Below are positions 11,005 to 23,400 of a DNA stretch of 64,000 bases, in pieces (the stretch's first letter is position 1; each line of letters opens with the position of its first letter). The stretch comes from Diadema setosum (taxonomy: Eukaryota; Echinodermata; Echinoidea; Diadematoida; Diadematidae). Under the pieces are notes generated by a model, which searched no databases, had not been told where the DNA came from, and saw only the letters and a list, made by a program, of their open reading frames with translations. The stretch spans positions 62,001 to 126,000 of the forward strand of contig NW_027307664.1 of NCBI RefSeq assembly GCF_964275005.1, in the 5' to 3' direction. Made by a program: the position numbers and the translations under genes.

Positions 11005-13496
11005 CTATTTTAGGGCTGCTGAACACGAATCCACCTGTTGTCATTTTTCTAAAGGACGTCTTCAGCCGTTGCCATGGCAAAAAAAAAAATAATTTTCTTT
11101 AAGAGAACATGTGTATTTCCTTAAACATCATGAGAACATGCTTTTAACACCAAAATGTGTCAGCATGTCTATTTAATTTAGTAAAACATTACAATTTTCC
11201 AATTTCATGGTTACCTCAAAGCAATCACAGTTGTCATGGTAACAATAATTTATTACAGAAAATACTATTTTCATTTAAAAAAAACATGAAAAAATGACAA
11301 GATTAAGTAGCATATCTATAACAAATTACTTTCAGTTTTTTTTTAACTATACTCATCCCGCATCGTCTTTGTTACTATAGCAATAACATGAGAAAAAATG
11401 CGTCTTAAAGAAAAGAATAAGGTTAATCGTTAGATAAGGAAGGAAAGAATATACTAAAAAAAAAATTGTAAAAACACAAAAGTTTAGTCCCTTTCCTGAA
11501 TTTCTGATCACATTGCACCTTCGAAACCTTAGATATCCGTAATAATGGTTAATATTTAACATGGTTGCCATGGAAATGCCTCAATTTGAAAAGAAAAAAA
11601 ATCTTGAAATTTTGGCCGAAATTTTGAAGTATTACAAATTAGCAATACTACTAGCCATACATAATTCTGTTCATGAAACATCAACGTTGTTCCTATCGAA
11701 ACAAATTATTAAGGAATAGATTGTTGATGTTTTTTTCATAGAAATACCTAGGGAATATAAAATACAAATAACAAGCAATTCAAATGTTAGGAAATCGTTA
11801 AATATCGACATCCCCCGAACCAGAACACAACGTTTCAGAAACTCAACAATCCCTTGTTTAGTGAGGCTACTCAATGGCTTGTAGACTTTTCTACTCATCA
11901 ATGTGCAATATTCCTGACCTTTTGTAAAGTATTCTCTTTGTGTTTTTGATAGTAAATTTCATGCGTATTTTGTTCATGTCCAAAAGGTCAAGGTCAATTT
12001 CAAGTGCTTATCTCTGCCCATCAATGATTCTCTTGAGAGTTTTGAGGGCGTGGGGTCAAAGGTCAAGGGTCAAGGGTCAGGCTGAATGCTATAAGTTTGT
12101 TGTTTGGTGCTGATTTTTTTTCTCTCTTTTATGTTTTGATGCATGGATTTGTGATAGGTTCGGTGTAAGTTGAAACTTTTTGGATTTTTAGATATCTTGT
12201 TTTTTATTTAATAACTTGGATGTTCATTGATTTGGACTTGGTGGGTGGGGGTGGGAAGCACTCAATACCTTTGTGATAAATACACTGTTTTTTAATGTTT
12301 TGTCAATTGTGTTGAAGTATTGTTTTATATTTGAGATGTGCTTTAGACTTGTTTTGAGAACCACATGTTGTGCCATAACGGCGCCTTGAGTTTGTTTACA
12401 TTCATAATCGATTGTGTTTATGATGCGTATCGATAATTAAGCTCAATTACTTTATTGTTCAGAAATTTAATTACTCCCTGCTCAGTTCAGTTACTCAATG
12501 ATTTTTACAATCATTTGTTTCTTTACATGCGCAATATTTTTCAGTATTCGTACTCCATTATTGATGATTTTAATATATGCATTTTTATTGAGGGTTAAGA
12601 GGTCAAAGGTTTTAATCAGTGAAAAAGAAAATATTTATGCATGTACTGTTTGTTGATAATTTCCATGGGAATTTTAGGGTCTTGGTTCAAAATTCAGGGA
12701 TTTGAGGCCGGGTCGAAACATCAATGTTTTATCTGTTTGTACAGTGTTTCCGTCATATCGTTTGTACAGTGTTTCCGTCATTTCGATACATATCGATAGA
12801 CAATTTCACAAATACATATATTTATTTTGTACAATGTTGTATTTCTGTTTTAATTGTAAAATGAACAATTTCAGCTAATGAGCTGCATGTTCTTTTTTAT
12901 TGTCAATAAACCTTCATTGAATTGAATTGAAAAAAAAAAACTTCCATAAAAGTTCCAATTTTCTCATCATAATGTACTCTGTTCAGCATTGATGCCTCCA
13001 AGACATTTGTAATCCTTAAATGACCATGATACCTCCCCTTTATCATATACTATACCTCCCTCTATAGAACTTTTATCCTTGAAAAAAAAAAACATTTGTT
13101 CTCATGCTATTGCTATAGCAACAGAAATGATGTTGAATGGACGTTGTAAAAACAATAAGCTGATAGTAATTTGTAATGAAAATACTCCTCAATCTCGTCA
13201 TATTTTCATTTTTTTCATTAAAATATCAGTATTTTCTGTTTAAGAATTGTTACCATGGCAACTGCCATTGCTATGAGGTAGCAATAAAATTAGACAAAAG
13301 GGATTGTTTTTAATCAATTGAAGAGAAATGTATATATTGACATATTTTGGCCTTAACAACATGTTTTTATGATGTTTAATGAAGAACACATGTTCTTTTA
13401 AAGAAAATAATTTGTTGCCATGGCAACGACTGAAAACATCCTTGAGAAGAGTGGCCACAGGTGGATTCCTTTTCAGCATTCCCAAAATAGAAAAAA
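11005..13496. mobile_element. Foldback element with about 400-bp inverted arms
   Basis: The left arm (about 11005-11400) reads as the reverse complement of the right arm (about 13095-13496). Shared landmarks are GAATCCACCTGT, GTTGCCATGGCA, AGAACATGTGT, AGTTGYCATGGTAACAAT and GTTRCTATAGCAATA. Arm identity is moderate, so the element is old. The inner 1.7 kb holds no transposase-like frame, and part of it is a non-LTR 3' tail. No clean target duplication was found at the borders. Confidence 0.65.
12700..12943 (+). mobile_element. 3' tail of a truncated non-LTR retrotransposon
   Basis: AATAAA at 12905-12910 is followed by CATTGAATTGAATTGAA and an A run, a TTGAA-repeat 3' end of the sort seen in L2/CR1/Crack-type elements. 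Upstream is AT-rich untranslated DNA. The 5' truncation point cannot be placed. It sits inside the loop of the foldback element. Confidence 0.45.
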
Positions 13497-13544
13497 GAGC
13501 CGAAAGAATTAAACACTACGAAAATTGAACATTTATCTTTTTTC

Positions 13545-13658
13545 CCCAGAAAATATGAAAAAGTCAAGTTCGGCTAGGTTGACCCATTTCACTTATTTTC
13601 AGTCCTCACGCAAAATCAGTGTGTGCGACTTTATGTTCGTTTTGAGGTGCACGGTCAC
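13545..13658 (+). mobile_element. Right-end fragment of a GTGACC TIR element
   Basis: These 114 bases match the right end of the MITE at 61,231-62,021, including GAAAATATGAAAAAGTCAAG, CAGTCCTCACGCAAAATCAG and the terminal TGCACGGTCAC. The left half is missing here. Confidence 0.7.
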
Positions 13659-13839
13659 ATATTAAAAAAAAAGTTTTTGAATAATTTCAGCAGAATCTTT
13701 ACAACTCTGGTATGTTCATGGTGAATAAAACGTATGAAACGTTATCAACCATACAGCAGTGCATAACCAGTCACAAACTACTTATATGTGACAATATTGC
13801 GCCACAAGCGGCTCCGAAGAGAAAACAACACAGACTAAC

Positions 13840-14720
13840 ATATCAACTCAGTAGGCTAAGCAGCCAATTTAAATTACAAAATCAGTTAGTACCATGTATC
13901 AGGCACTTATATATACAGTGAAATCCAACATTGGGGCATGTGCTCATATTACAGAAAAGAAAGTTATACATGTAGTATCCTAAAATTTTATATCCTTTTT
14001 AAATGACTTTAAAAAAAAATTAACGGAATCCGTGCCGATATTGCATATAAAGGCGGATAACATCTTTAATTGTGCTTAGAGCATTTTTCAACTTTAATGT
14101 ATTTGACCAACCACGAATCGTGTGACGAAAGTAAGTGGTGTCAACAACTATAAGTCATTGTATGCCAGCTCAGTGAGCTGAGCGGCCAATTCGTTACCAG
14201 GGTATCAGGAATACAACAGGTGCAAACCAGTACATTTATATACGAGGATGCAGAGACAGAAAAGAAAAAAAAAATAGGCCGTATCGTAAAAACGTGAGCT
14301 TTTAAACGTCAGTTCGAAAGCATGAAGAAGAAAAAAAAAAGAAGCAAGCAATAAGAAGGGGGAACAGCATTTCAGTAGTTTCATTAAAAAAAAAAAAAAA
14401 CCTTTTCCAATCATTAGTGTACATGCATATAGGCATAAAACAAGTTCATGAGACTAAATCTCGCTGCAAGTGGCGCCAAAATGATAATAATAGACTGTAT
14501 GTCGACTCAGCGAGCTGAGCAGCCAGCTTAGGTCACACACTGCATAGGGGAGTTTATAGTCGGTCAAAACCGGTATGTGGGCAGGTGTGTGCTCATTTGC
14601 GGAAGAAATATTTGTAACTTTATCAGAACGTGAACAAACAGCATGCTTAATGCACAGTTTAGCATTTACGTCAAAACTGTAATATCGAATAATAGGTCAG
14701 GCTGGCTGGTAGCCTGAGCC
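13840..14720 (+). repeat. Diverged repeats of 305-340 bp
   Basis: A landmark of the form ACTCAGYRRGCTGAGCRGCC recurs near 13848, 14170 and 14505. Each copy is followed by a phrase like GCAYGTGTGCTCAT and preceded by TGRCGCCA-type words. Copies differ a lot. No coding potential was seen, and poly-A stretches interrupt them. Confidence 0.45.
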
Positions 14721-14756
14721 GAAAGCACTATTATTTGAAATATCCGGTTTGCAAAT

Positions 14757-14795
14757 AAAAAAAAAAAAAATGTAGGTTACCTCAATTTCGGGAAG

Positions 14796-14843
<48 letters not shown>

Positions 14844-14875
14844 TTTTTTTTTTTTTTTTTGGGGGGGGGGGGGGG
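14757..14875. repeat. Microsatellite cluster
   Basis: An A run (14757-14770) is followed by a long AT dinucleotide array (14796-14840), then a T run of about 19 and a G run of 15. Peptides read across this tract are artefacts. Confidence 0.95.
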
Positions 14876-14989
14876 AGAGGAGATTCTTTATGTAATTATG
14901 AATTAGAAGCACACAATAAATGCAAAGAATATGCGACCAGCATGTATTTATACATGTTTTGTCACAAACTGTTCAGTGCAGTATGAACG

Positions 14990-16109
14990 TTACAATTTGC
15001 CACACATCAGAAAAAGAAACAAATATAGCAATACCACCTAAAAAATGAAGGTTTGTTGACTGTAATAGAAGCGTAGAACCGTATAAAAGGTATGCGAATA
15101 TGCATAATATACAAAACAAAGACGTAGATCACACAACATCCCATTGGTATGATGCTACTACAATGACCACACTCAGCATTGAAAAAATAAGGAAAGGCGC
15201 GTAACTATTAGCGGAATGATGTGGTCAATACGAACATAATATTGATGGTGTTGACAGAAAAGTATTTCTGCAAATAAAATCAGGAGGAAATCGAAGGGTT
15301 GTATAGGGATATGGACTGAGGAGTGAATTGAGAGCAAATCATTGAGTTTAGGACTTTGCCATGTTTTAGGGCAATAACAACGCTGTAGAAATGTAGATTT
15401 ATATGACCCCTGTAATAAGCTGCAGATTGAATGAATTGATAAAGGGGAAGTCGTTTAAAAATATAACCGACTCATATGCGGCACTTTTTTTTTTTATTTG
15501 CCGATGTATGTATCAATAACGTCTATGAGCAGAAAGGCAAAATGATACTCCGCTTTATGAAAATGTTTTTTTCTTTTCTTTTTTTTGCCAATGTATTTAT
15601 ACTTCGATACAGTCAATGAGCAAAAAAGGCAAAATGATACTGAGCTTTATAACAGAACACTTAACGACTGTTCTAAATATATATTTATTAAAGTAATATT
15701 ATTTATGAACTCAATGATAATTTACTGTGCAATTAACCCTTGTCATGCACCGTTTCGGAGAAACGAGGGATTCGATATTTTTTTTTTTGTCAGAAAAAAA
15801 AACTTAAATTTACAAATCAAGTTAGCATACATACTTACAGAAAATAATTCATCAATCTCTACAATAATTACATCTATTTGTTTGTTATTAATGCCGGAAC
15901 TTTTTTTTTTTTGTCCCTTGATAATCAAATTCAAAATTATTATAATCTATAGATTCAATTCATGATACAAGACAACAAAGTTGCATCTATAAACATACTA
16001 AAAGAAGACGAAAGCTTGACATATATTGACATAATATGCAAAAATGCTAACCTGTTCTTTTCCCTTCCAATATTAATTCATTTTCTTTTTACTTTCCTGA
16101 CTCACTGTA
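14990..16109. other. Intergenic with a short duplication
   Basis: No gene was recognised. A phrase ending GGCAAAATGATACT with TATGAGCA or AATGAGCA before it occurs at about 15525 and 15617, a duplication of about 90 bp. Several poly-T tracts are present. Confidence 0.45.
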
Positions 16110-17070
16110 GGTCGACCAAGGATCTGGACGTCCCTCGTCTTGCTTTTTCCTAGTTTGGAGGATGGCCTTGGTTTTGTTGATGATGATTCTGGCGGAGACT
16201 TTCTGCCGCTGTCGAAGTTTGTACGCGATGGCTGCGAGCCTGCCTCTTTCTCGCTTCATACTTGGGGTAGATCAGAACGGATCGTGATCCGTTCGTTGGA
16301 GACTTTGGTGGCGCAAGGTGCAGCAGCTCTGGGTGCGGCAGCTCTCGGCGGGTCCTCGCGCTGTACCGGCCTCTCGAAAGCTCGGAGAACTCTATCGCGG
16401 TCCACCATTCGGCTGAATCGGACAATGATGGGGTCCGGGGGGTTGTTCGCTCGGTCACTCTGGTTTTCCCTGGGATTCCTCGCACGAGGCACTCGGTGAG
16501 CATTGGTAAGAGGTTTTTTCTCTACCTGGTCCCGGGAAACCCCAAGCAGGTTTGCGAGGACAGTGTAGACTGCTTCGTAGACATTTTCGTTGCTTTGTGG
16601 GGTGACGCCGTATATGAGTAGATTTAGTTTCCGGTTGTGAATCTCGTAGAGCAGCATTTTCTCTTCCATATCATATCGTACTTTGTGCCAGCTACGCTGT
16701 GCTCCATTTCTGCAATGTTCTTTTTGACTTCAGCTAGGTCTCTCTTAAAGGAAACCACTTCCGAAAGGACAGTGTCCATTTTTGTTGTGATAGTATCTTT
16801 CAGATCAGTCATCATGGACATAAGCTCCCGTATGGACGGTTCGCTCTGGTCCTGCGCAGCCTGCTGGGCGGAGCCGCTAGGAATGCTGGGTTCCTTGGGC
16901 CGCACGGAGGGATCTGGCGATTCATCACGATAAGACGCCCCAGTCGCACTTCCTTCAGTTTCGATTTCATTTGGCTTGGTTTTTGAACGTGATTTATTTC
17001 CAGTTTGTTTTCGAAGATTGAAGTCTCTTTTTTCCTTGTCACGTTCAGACATCGGTACAGTCATAAACAT
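16110..17070 (-). pseudogene. L1/Tx1-like ORF1 protein, frameshifted
   Basis: From ATG at 17070 the minus strand encodes a charged N-terminal region, then a coiled-coil segment (about residues 80-130, rich in L, K, E and V at heptad spacing). The frame then shifts near 16,640-16,680 into an RRM-like part containing RKLNLLIYGV and ANLLGVSRDQVEKK, followed by DPIIVRFSRMVDRDRVL. A second shift near 16,255 leads to a basic C-terminal part containing MKRERGRLAAIAYKLRQR. That order (coiled coil, RRM, basic C-terminal domain) matches nucleic-acid chaperone ORF1 proteins of the L1/Tx1 group. Two shifts make it non-functional. Its expected ORF2 is not found downstream (below 16,110), so the copy is truncated. 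Confidence 0.75.
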
Positions 17071-17233
17071 TTTCCCATGAAATACAATCTAAGTCATTCC
17101 CTAATGCTACTGGAGAATAGGTTGCATAGCTGCGGAACCTTTTTTTCGGAGGCATGAGGTTTCAATCTTGTTTTTTGGAAATAACACTCAAATAAAGCAA
17201 AAACAGGTAAGTGATTTCACATATAATTATCAG

Positions 17234-17951
17234 TTAATATGATTCCAGCTGAAATTTGACACAAACTGATATTTGAATAAAATAATGGTCAATCAAAGAG
17301 TTTCTATGTCTAGCTATTCGTGTAGGTGTTTTAACAAGTTGTTGCATACCATAGCATTCCATCATTGATATATACTTACTAGTTTTGTCATCTTCCGAAA
17401 GTAAATTGATGTTGAAATCACCAAGAATAATGCATTCGTTTCTATCTAAACTCATTTGATGCAATACATCGTTTAAACTGTTACAGAAATCATTCATTTT
17501 CCAACCTGGTTTTCTGTATACAGTACCAACAATCATTATGTGTGTTACCATGTTCTACTTTCATCCAGAGCGATTCCGTATTCGGTATAGCGATATCACG
17601 CATGCGCGTGTAACGCAACTCGGAGTGTAAGTACATTGCTACACCACCTCCTCTACCATCATTTCGACTTTGGTATTCAAAGTTATAACCAAACAATTGA
17701 TACAGATTCGTGTTATCGACATGCCATATTTCTGAAATTCCAATGATCTTGAATTTAGATTGTAGCGCTGTTTCAAACAACAATTGTAATTCGTCGAAGT
17801 TTGCATTAATGGATCAAATATTAATATGTGATACGCTCAGTGTGGAATTCATTTCACATAGAAATGTAAGTCGATCATTCGGGCTTAGATTGAAATGATT
17901 CACCGACAATAAATTATCAACTAAATCGTTCTGAAAGCGTCGTGTATTCAT
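17234..17951 (-). pseudogene. Non-LTR ORF2 fragment: APE-type endonuclease
   Basis: A start ATG at 17951 opens a frame broken by an in-frame TGA at 17816-17814. The position reads as NINI-stop-SINANFDEL, and CGA to TGA decay is the likely cause. The endonuclease core then continues: FKIIGISEIW carries the metal-binding E, RGGGVAMYLH follows, and after a frameshift near 17,520 come ECIILGDFNINL and the terminal SLIDHYF box. The frame ends soon after, with no reverse transcriptase, so only about 200 residues of the usual 900 or more remain. It lies 88 bp downstream of the ORF1 fragment at 18039-18630 on the same strand, the spacing expected for ORF1 and ORF2 of one element. Confidence 0.75.
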
Positions 17952-18038
17952 CTTTGAATAAATTTACACCATATACATAACATAATAAATTATTATCATG
18001 ATATTAAACAATGTAAAGCCACAAGTCGGCTATATAAT

Positions 18039-18630
18039 CTACTTGATCTTCCGAAGATCCTCCTCACAGCAAATGACAATCGCCGGAGAGTCAGAGTTTT
18101 TCCTTACAAGGATTTTGGCGTTCGATGTCCAGAGGTACCAGTAATTGGCCTTCCTTCTCTCCACGTTGGCCTTCGCAAGTAGCTGCATGGTGGCTGGCAG
18201 GAGATTCTTGGTTATGAAGACCCTCTGATCCTTGGTTTTGTCCCGCGGGTTCTTTCTTCCGTTATACACAGCATCTCGGGCTCGTCGTGGTGTGAATCGT
18301 TTTATTATGGGCCTTGGAGGTCCGCCTTTCTCTTTTTTCGGCCCGAGACGGTGTGTCACGTCTACGTCCTGCTCGGCTAAGTTGGGATCAGCGTGCTTCG
18401 CAACTTCTACAACGATCTGTTTAACGTTTTCTCCCTCTGTCTCGGGAATGCCGACAAATTCTAGGTTGACCCGTCTGTGGTATTGATCTAGGTCGGTCAC
18501 TCGGTTCTCCAGCTGAGTCACGCTCTCCTTCAGCAAACTGTTCTGAGCCTGAAGCTCCTTGTTCTGCTTCTCCAGCTTTTCCGTCTTCACTTTCATCTCT
18601 TCGAACTTTTCATTGAGAAAGGACCCCCCA
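18039..18630 (-). pseudogene. Non-LTR ORF1 (coiled coil plus RRM-like), 5' truncated
   Basis: The readable protein begins near LNEKFEEMKVKTEKLEKQ, a strong coiled coil of about 45 residues ending LENRVTDLDQYHRRVNLEF. An RRM-like part follows with VGIPETEGENV, then PRPIIKRFTPRRARDAVY and KDQRVFITKNLLPATMQLL, and a C-terminal segment with NYWYLWTSNAKILVRK. This is the ORF1 type that accompanies CR1/Crack-like or L1-like ORF2 proteins, and it is clearly different from the ORF1 at 16110-17070. The 5' end is lost at a C run near 18,625, so no genuine start codon is present. Confidence 0.75.
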
Positions 18631-18669
18631 AATAGACAAAATAGCACACACAAAAAAATCAAAATCTAC

Positions 18670-19815
18670 AGAAAATTTTAAGAACATTACAACTCGCCGT
18701 CTACTAGTAGTTCTTCCGCGAACAATGCGCGAAATATGCGTGGAATATCAGTGATCGTTCGCGAAAATTTTGTCACCATCGCGTTCACCGACGACTTTCC
18801 ACTGACGATTAGCAGACGACGCATGTTTCGCGCTTGTAACACCTACGTATCACTGAAAATCACTAAAAAAAAAAAAGATATTGGCGTATGTATCTCTAAC
18901 AGAACACGTAAATAAGCGCATGTAATACTTGCGAAGTGCTGATGAATCACTGATGTATCACTAACAACTCACGTATGATTGGACCTATATTAAAACGGCC
19001 ATTTTATCATATCCCGTCAGCAGGTCAGGACATTCCTGCTGCCGAGGGGTGCACATCAGACCCATGTTTTGCGTGATCTTTGCGTAGTTCTTGCGCAATT
19101 CATCGGTGATTTTAATCGCGTAAATCAGCGATAATGGTTAAATTCTCGGCGGACATGCACGCAAAACCAAATTTCTTACGTTATTCATAGGTTTACGCAA
19201 CTTTTGGGCAGTGTGACCGAGCCCCCCCCCCCCCCTTCCTGGAAAATGCTTTGACTTAAATCGAGAAAATTAAGAGATCCAATAGGTGGGAAATTGACCA
19301 AAGAAAATGGGATCCAATAGATATAAAGGTATGAATTCAACAGAGATATAACTTGATACATGTATAATTATGCTTAATCAATAGTAGTAAATCAGTTGTT
19401 AATATTGTCCTCTCACAGTTGTAACCGGAATTTCGTTATAACCGTGTTCGTTAAAACGGAGTGCATTGTACTATGTGATGCACTGTGTTTGCAGTTAGAA
19501 ATATATGACGTATATAGACATAGAACTAGGATACCAGGGTGTGTAGGATAGGTCATTTACATAATATGCAAAATGTTCACTTATTTACATCTTCACTAAT
19601 TGTGCACTATGCATCTACTAGATGTTACTAAAAACATTTCCCACTTTTGATCCTTAATAGTTCAAAAACTATCTAGGCCCTATCAGATAACACTGACACT
19701 AATATGAGCAACAGCTGAAAAGACAGTGTACAATTTTGTTGAAGGTGATTTAAAGATGATAGCACGAATCAGTTTTATTAAATTCAAGGTTTATTTTGAA
19801 GTTAGGTTTCAGATT
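18670..19815. other. Intergenic, nothing recognised
   Basis: The first 500 bases are rich in CG words such as TTCGCGAAA and TACGCAA. A long C run lies near 19,221. No gene or clear transposon end was found. Confidence 0.4.
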
Positions 19816-19875
19816 TTGCTCTGTTCTCAACCCTCTGCACAAAACTTGCTCTGTTCTCAACCCTCAGCACAAAAT
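19816..19875 (+). repeat. 30-bp unit repeated twice
   Basis: The unit beginning TTGCTCTGTTCTCAACCCTC is repeated back to back with one or two changes. Confidence 0.9.
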
Positions 19876-20110
19876 TTTAATTTTGCACATGGGTCTCTTG
19901 GTGTGTATGGTAGTGTGTGGTTAACTGCCTGACAATGGTCCTGAACAGTGGCGTAACTACGGGGGGGGGGGGCATGGGGGGGAGGGCTGGCCCCGGTCAC
20001 AGTAAATAAAAAATGGGGCACAACTATTTTCATGACTCCTCTCAGATGACTCCTCTCAGATGACAATCCAATCAGATGAGAGAATTCTATACATGAGGTA
20101 TATGATAATT

Positions 20111-20475
20111 GTTATGCCATTCTTATGATGTTGCTGCCAGTAATTGCCAGTAGTTGCGCCCGGTGCGCCCCCACCCCCCTTAATTTCCTAAGCGAAAAAA
20201 TATAGCTACAAACGGCAGTTTCTGGACTGTAAAATGTCAAAATGTTCAAACTCGCTCGCTTCGCTCGATCGGTATTTTATTTTAATCGTTATGTCATTCT
20301 CCTGATGTTGCTGCCAGTAATTGCCAGCAGTTGCGCCCAGTGCGCCCCCAACCCCCCCCTTAATTTCCAAAGCAAAAAAAAAAAAAGAAAAATTTAAAAA
20401 ATGTATATATAGTTACAAAGAGCCGTTTTTGGACTGTACAAGGTCAAAATTTTCGTGCTCGCTCGCATTGCTTTT
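20111..20475 (+). repeat. 177-bp tandem duplication
   Basis: GTTGCTGCCAGTAATTGCCA, a GCGCCCCC run, TTAATTTCC, a TATAG phrase and CTCGCTCGC words recur with a 177-bp period. The layout looks like the end of an unidentified dispersed repeat. Confidence 0.75.
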
Positions 20476-20606
20476 CCGCCGAAAGTCGGCTGACAAGCAA
20501 AAAACATTCAAACAAACAAAAACAAGAACAAAAAGTTTTTATATATTTGCTGCCACTTCCCTCCCACTTTGCATGGAAAAGAGTGGGACATTTTTTTGAT
20601 GCCTGT

Positions 20607-20745
20607 ATAGTGTGTGTGTGTGTGTGTGTGTGGGGGGGGGGGGGGGTCCGGTCCGGTTATTGGCTTGTAATCGTGGTGATGGTGACTATCGCCAATCATC
20701 TCCCCCCCCCCCCCCCCCCTCCACTCCCCAGTACGGATTTACGCC
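20607..20745 (+). repeat. TG, G and C tracts flanking a short dispersed repeat
   Basis: A TG array (about 20,609-20,632) and a long G run lead into GGTTATTGGCTTGTAATCGT, then GACTATCGCCAATC, then a long C run. The same core recurs at 21,586-21,660 before another C run and a CA array. The homopolymers are tied to the repeat core in both copies. Confidence 0.7.
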
Positions 20746-21569
20746 GTTGCTTGTATGCTGGTATGTACGGTGTATACAGCTGTCACACCACACTAACTGG
20801 TAGGTTTACCACACAGAAAACACACAATTCATTGACTTAACGTAGGTCCGCACAGAAATGTGAGCAAAGGCCATAAGACAATCAGTACAGACGACCACTG
20901 AGCTTTGGTGAAAATAAATTAGATGGAGGATATCGGAATAGCCACCACTGATTTTCATGTTAAATATAAATGGCACGAAAGGAGGCACTCATTCCTGGCT
21001 GGATCCTCTCTGAGGGTGGTAGCATAACCTAAAGAAGCTAGGGCTCTCACGGGTAAATAATTCCCCATAGAGACGTGGTTAAAATCAAAATTCAAAATAA
21101 CTGGGAGAAATGAGGTGTTTCATCTTCACTAACCTGGATAAGAGCTATACCCTATCATCCATCAAATTTCTATAGGCAGATCCTTCGGCTCAAACTCTGT
21201 CCAAGGGTCAGCAAAGCCAGGCTACGAGTTCTTTTCACTAAAAAATCATCTGTCTTCTGTACATGCACCCAATGAAATATAATCCCTTCAAATTCCATGA
21301 GAAAAGCTTTCATATTCAAACCAAAATGCAGTTTGTAGAAGAATTTATACACAATATCTGCAGCTTTTTCAGTTTTATGCCAAAATTTGAAATATTTTTT
21401 TTTTCATTCATTCTGAATTTTTAAAGTGAATTTGTGAAGGGGTCTCGGACATTCCATATTCTTTTTAAGATGTAAGCCCTCTAGGGTTAAGGGGGCGGGA
21501 AGGCGCGTATTCCTAAAATTTATTAATGCCGACCCGGTGGGGACTCGCAGCTCTGGGGGCGCTTTCCAC
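20746..21569. other. Intergenic, nothing recognised
   Basis: No reading frame resembling a known protein and no RNA gene or element end was seen. Confidence 0.4.
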
Positions 21570-21690
21570 TGCTACACCGGTCCTGTTATGGGCTTGTAAT
21601 GATCGTGATAGCATGTGATGACTATCGCCGATCACCCCCCCCCCCCCCCACACACACACACACAGTCCTTTCGTACTGATTTACGCCTGT
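21570..21690 (+). repeat. Second copy of the short C-tract repeat
   Basis: The copy matches 20,640-20,745 through GGCTTGTAAT, GACTATCGCC and GATTTACGCC, with a C run followed by a CA array instead of the mixed C tract. Confidence 0.65.
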
Positions 21691-21888
21691 GGTCTTTGGA
21701 GGTTTAAGAGTTGGAATTCCGACTGGCTGTAATTATTCAACCAGTTGTCAGATTTCTACAATGATGTACAAAAGAATTTTACAGGCGCTTTTAATTTGAA
21801 CCTTTGATGAACGATGTTTAGAAAGTGGGTGGTGATTATGCAATGAGACACGAGTCAATTGTTTTTCTGTCTAAATCTGCGTGGCAGA

Positions 21889-22415
21889 TCCTAGCTGCGT
21901 TCAGACGGAGGTAGTTCTGGTCGGAATAATTTCGGAGGAAGGGTCGAAGGAAGAGGAAGCTTGGTCAGAGGAAGGTCGGACGAAAGGTCGGCGTAGTGCC
22001 CGTCTGAACAAGGTCGTGGTAATTTCCTTTGGTCGTGGGAACTTACCACGACCTCTTCCTGCGACCAAGATACTCCTGAATTCATTCAGGATTATCTTGC
22101 TACCGGAGTATCTATGACCTTACAAACCTTATACGACCTATAGGTAAACTTCCGAAGTCAAATGGGAGTACACATGCGCGTGCAGTAAAATTCTAACATA
22201 GTCGATCGCGATGGAAAAAGCCTCCACTCAGAAATTTTCATCAACAAGAATAGAGAAGATAAATGCCGCTGGTAAAAACAATGGTATGGTCGACGTGCGC
22301 GGCGCTACCACTTCCGGAGGTTACACCGACCCTCCACGGTGATCCCCACGAAGGCCGTGGCAATTGTCGGAGGTTCTTCCCACGACCGTTGTGTGGACAC
22401 AGGGTCGTGGTAAAA
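21889..22415. other. GGTCG-rich region with inverted words
   Basis: GGTCG and CGACC words recur about a dozen times, including ACCACGACC and GGTCGTGG in both orientations. GTTCAGACGG near 21,898 pairs with CCGTCTGAAC near 22,009. It may be a small MITE or an unusual promoter. Short open frames on both strands look like by-products of the composition. Confidence 0.4.
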
Positions 22416-22533
22416 TAAGCATAATTGCTGCGAAATAAAATTCCACTCCTACTTGAAATACGTCTGCACATTGCTCCTGTTTGACACATGCTTCAAATAT
22501 TGTTGAGCGGCGGCATCGAACATCTAGCAAATA

Positions 22534-23400
22534 GTCCAAGAGCATTAGGTCAAGAAAGGCTTAAACCTGGACATTTCTGGTAAGGAGCTGATTTTTTCAG
22601 GATAGGTCCAGAAAATGTCTAGAATAACATACTAAAAGTCCTCATAAATCCTCTTTGAGCGTTTTCGGCAATCCAAGATGGCGTCCAAAATGGCCGCCGT
22701 TTCCAGAAATTCTTATAACTTCTCAACTAGAGAACCAAAATACAAAATTTAAATGTCAAAATAAATGTTTTGAAGCATGAAGAGCTCAATAAAAAAAAGC
22801 ATCAAGAAATGTTGATGCACGCAAGTACCAAAATCCAAGATAGCGTCCAAAATGGCCGCCATTTTCTTAAATTCTTATAGCTTTTCAGCCAGATAACCCA
22901 AATACAAAATTTAAATGTCTGAATATACGTTTTAAAGCATGAAGAGCTCAATAAAACACATATCAAGAGATGTTGATGCACGCAAGTACCGAAATCCAAG
23001 ATGGCGTTCAAAATGGCGGCCATTTTCTGAAATTCTTATAGCTTTTCAGCCAGGTAACCCAAATACCAAATTTAAATGCCTAAATATAGGGCCTATGCTT
23101 TAAAGGACGAAGAACCCAATAAAATACATATTAAGAGATTTTGAAGCAAGTGAGTACCGTAATCCAAGATGGCGTCCACAATGGCCACCATTTCCTGAAA
23201 TTGTTATAACTTTCAAATAGGAAACCCAATACACAATTTAAGAGTCTTGTATGTTTCGAAACATGAAGAACGCAATGAAATACATATTAAGAGATTTTGA
23301 CGCACGCATAGTACCTATTAGACCACTCGAGCTCTTCCTAAAATGCAAAATGGCGTGCAAAATGGCCGACAGTGGCAATTTTATCTCACAATCATGCAAA
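22534..23400 (+). repeat. Repeat P, copy 1: about 160-bp subunits with AAGATGGCG
   Basis: The block begins GTCCAAGAGCATTAG and carries at least four subunits of about 160 bp (CCAAGATGGCGTCCAAAATG near 22,675, then near 22,833, 22,993 and 23,162; a weaker one near 23,345). Each ends with a phrase like ATGTTGATGCACGCAAGTAC. The same block stands in reverse at 47,790-48,611. No coding frame is present. Confidence 0.8.

Noticed and set aside
12040..12090. GGGGTCAAAGGTCA near 12,052 as part of element Y
   Set aside because: The flanking sequence does not match Y; it is a separate run of GGTCAAGGGTCA words.
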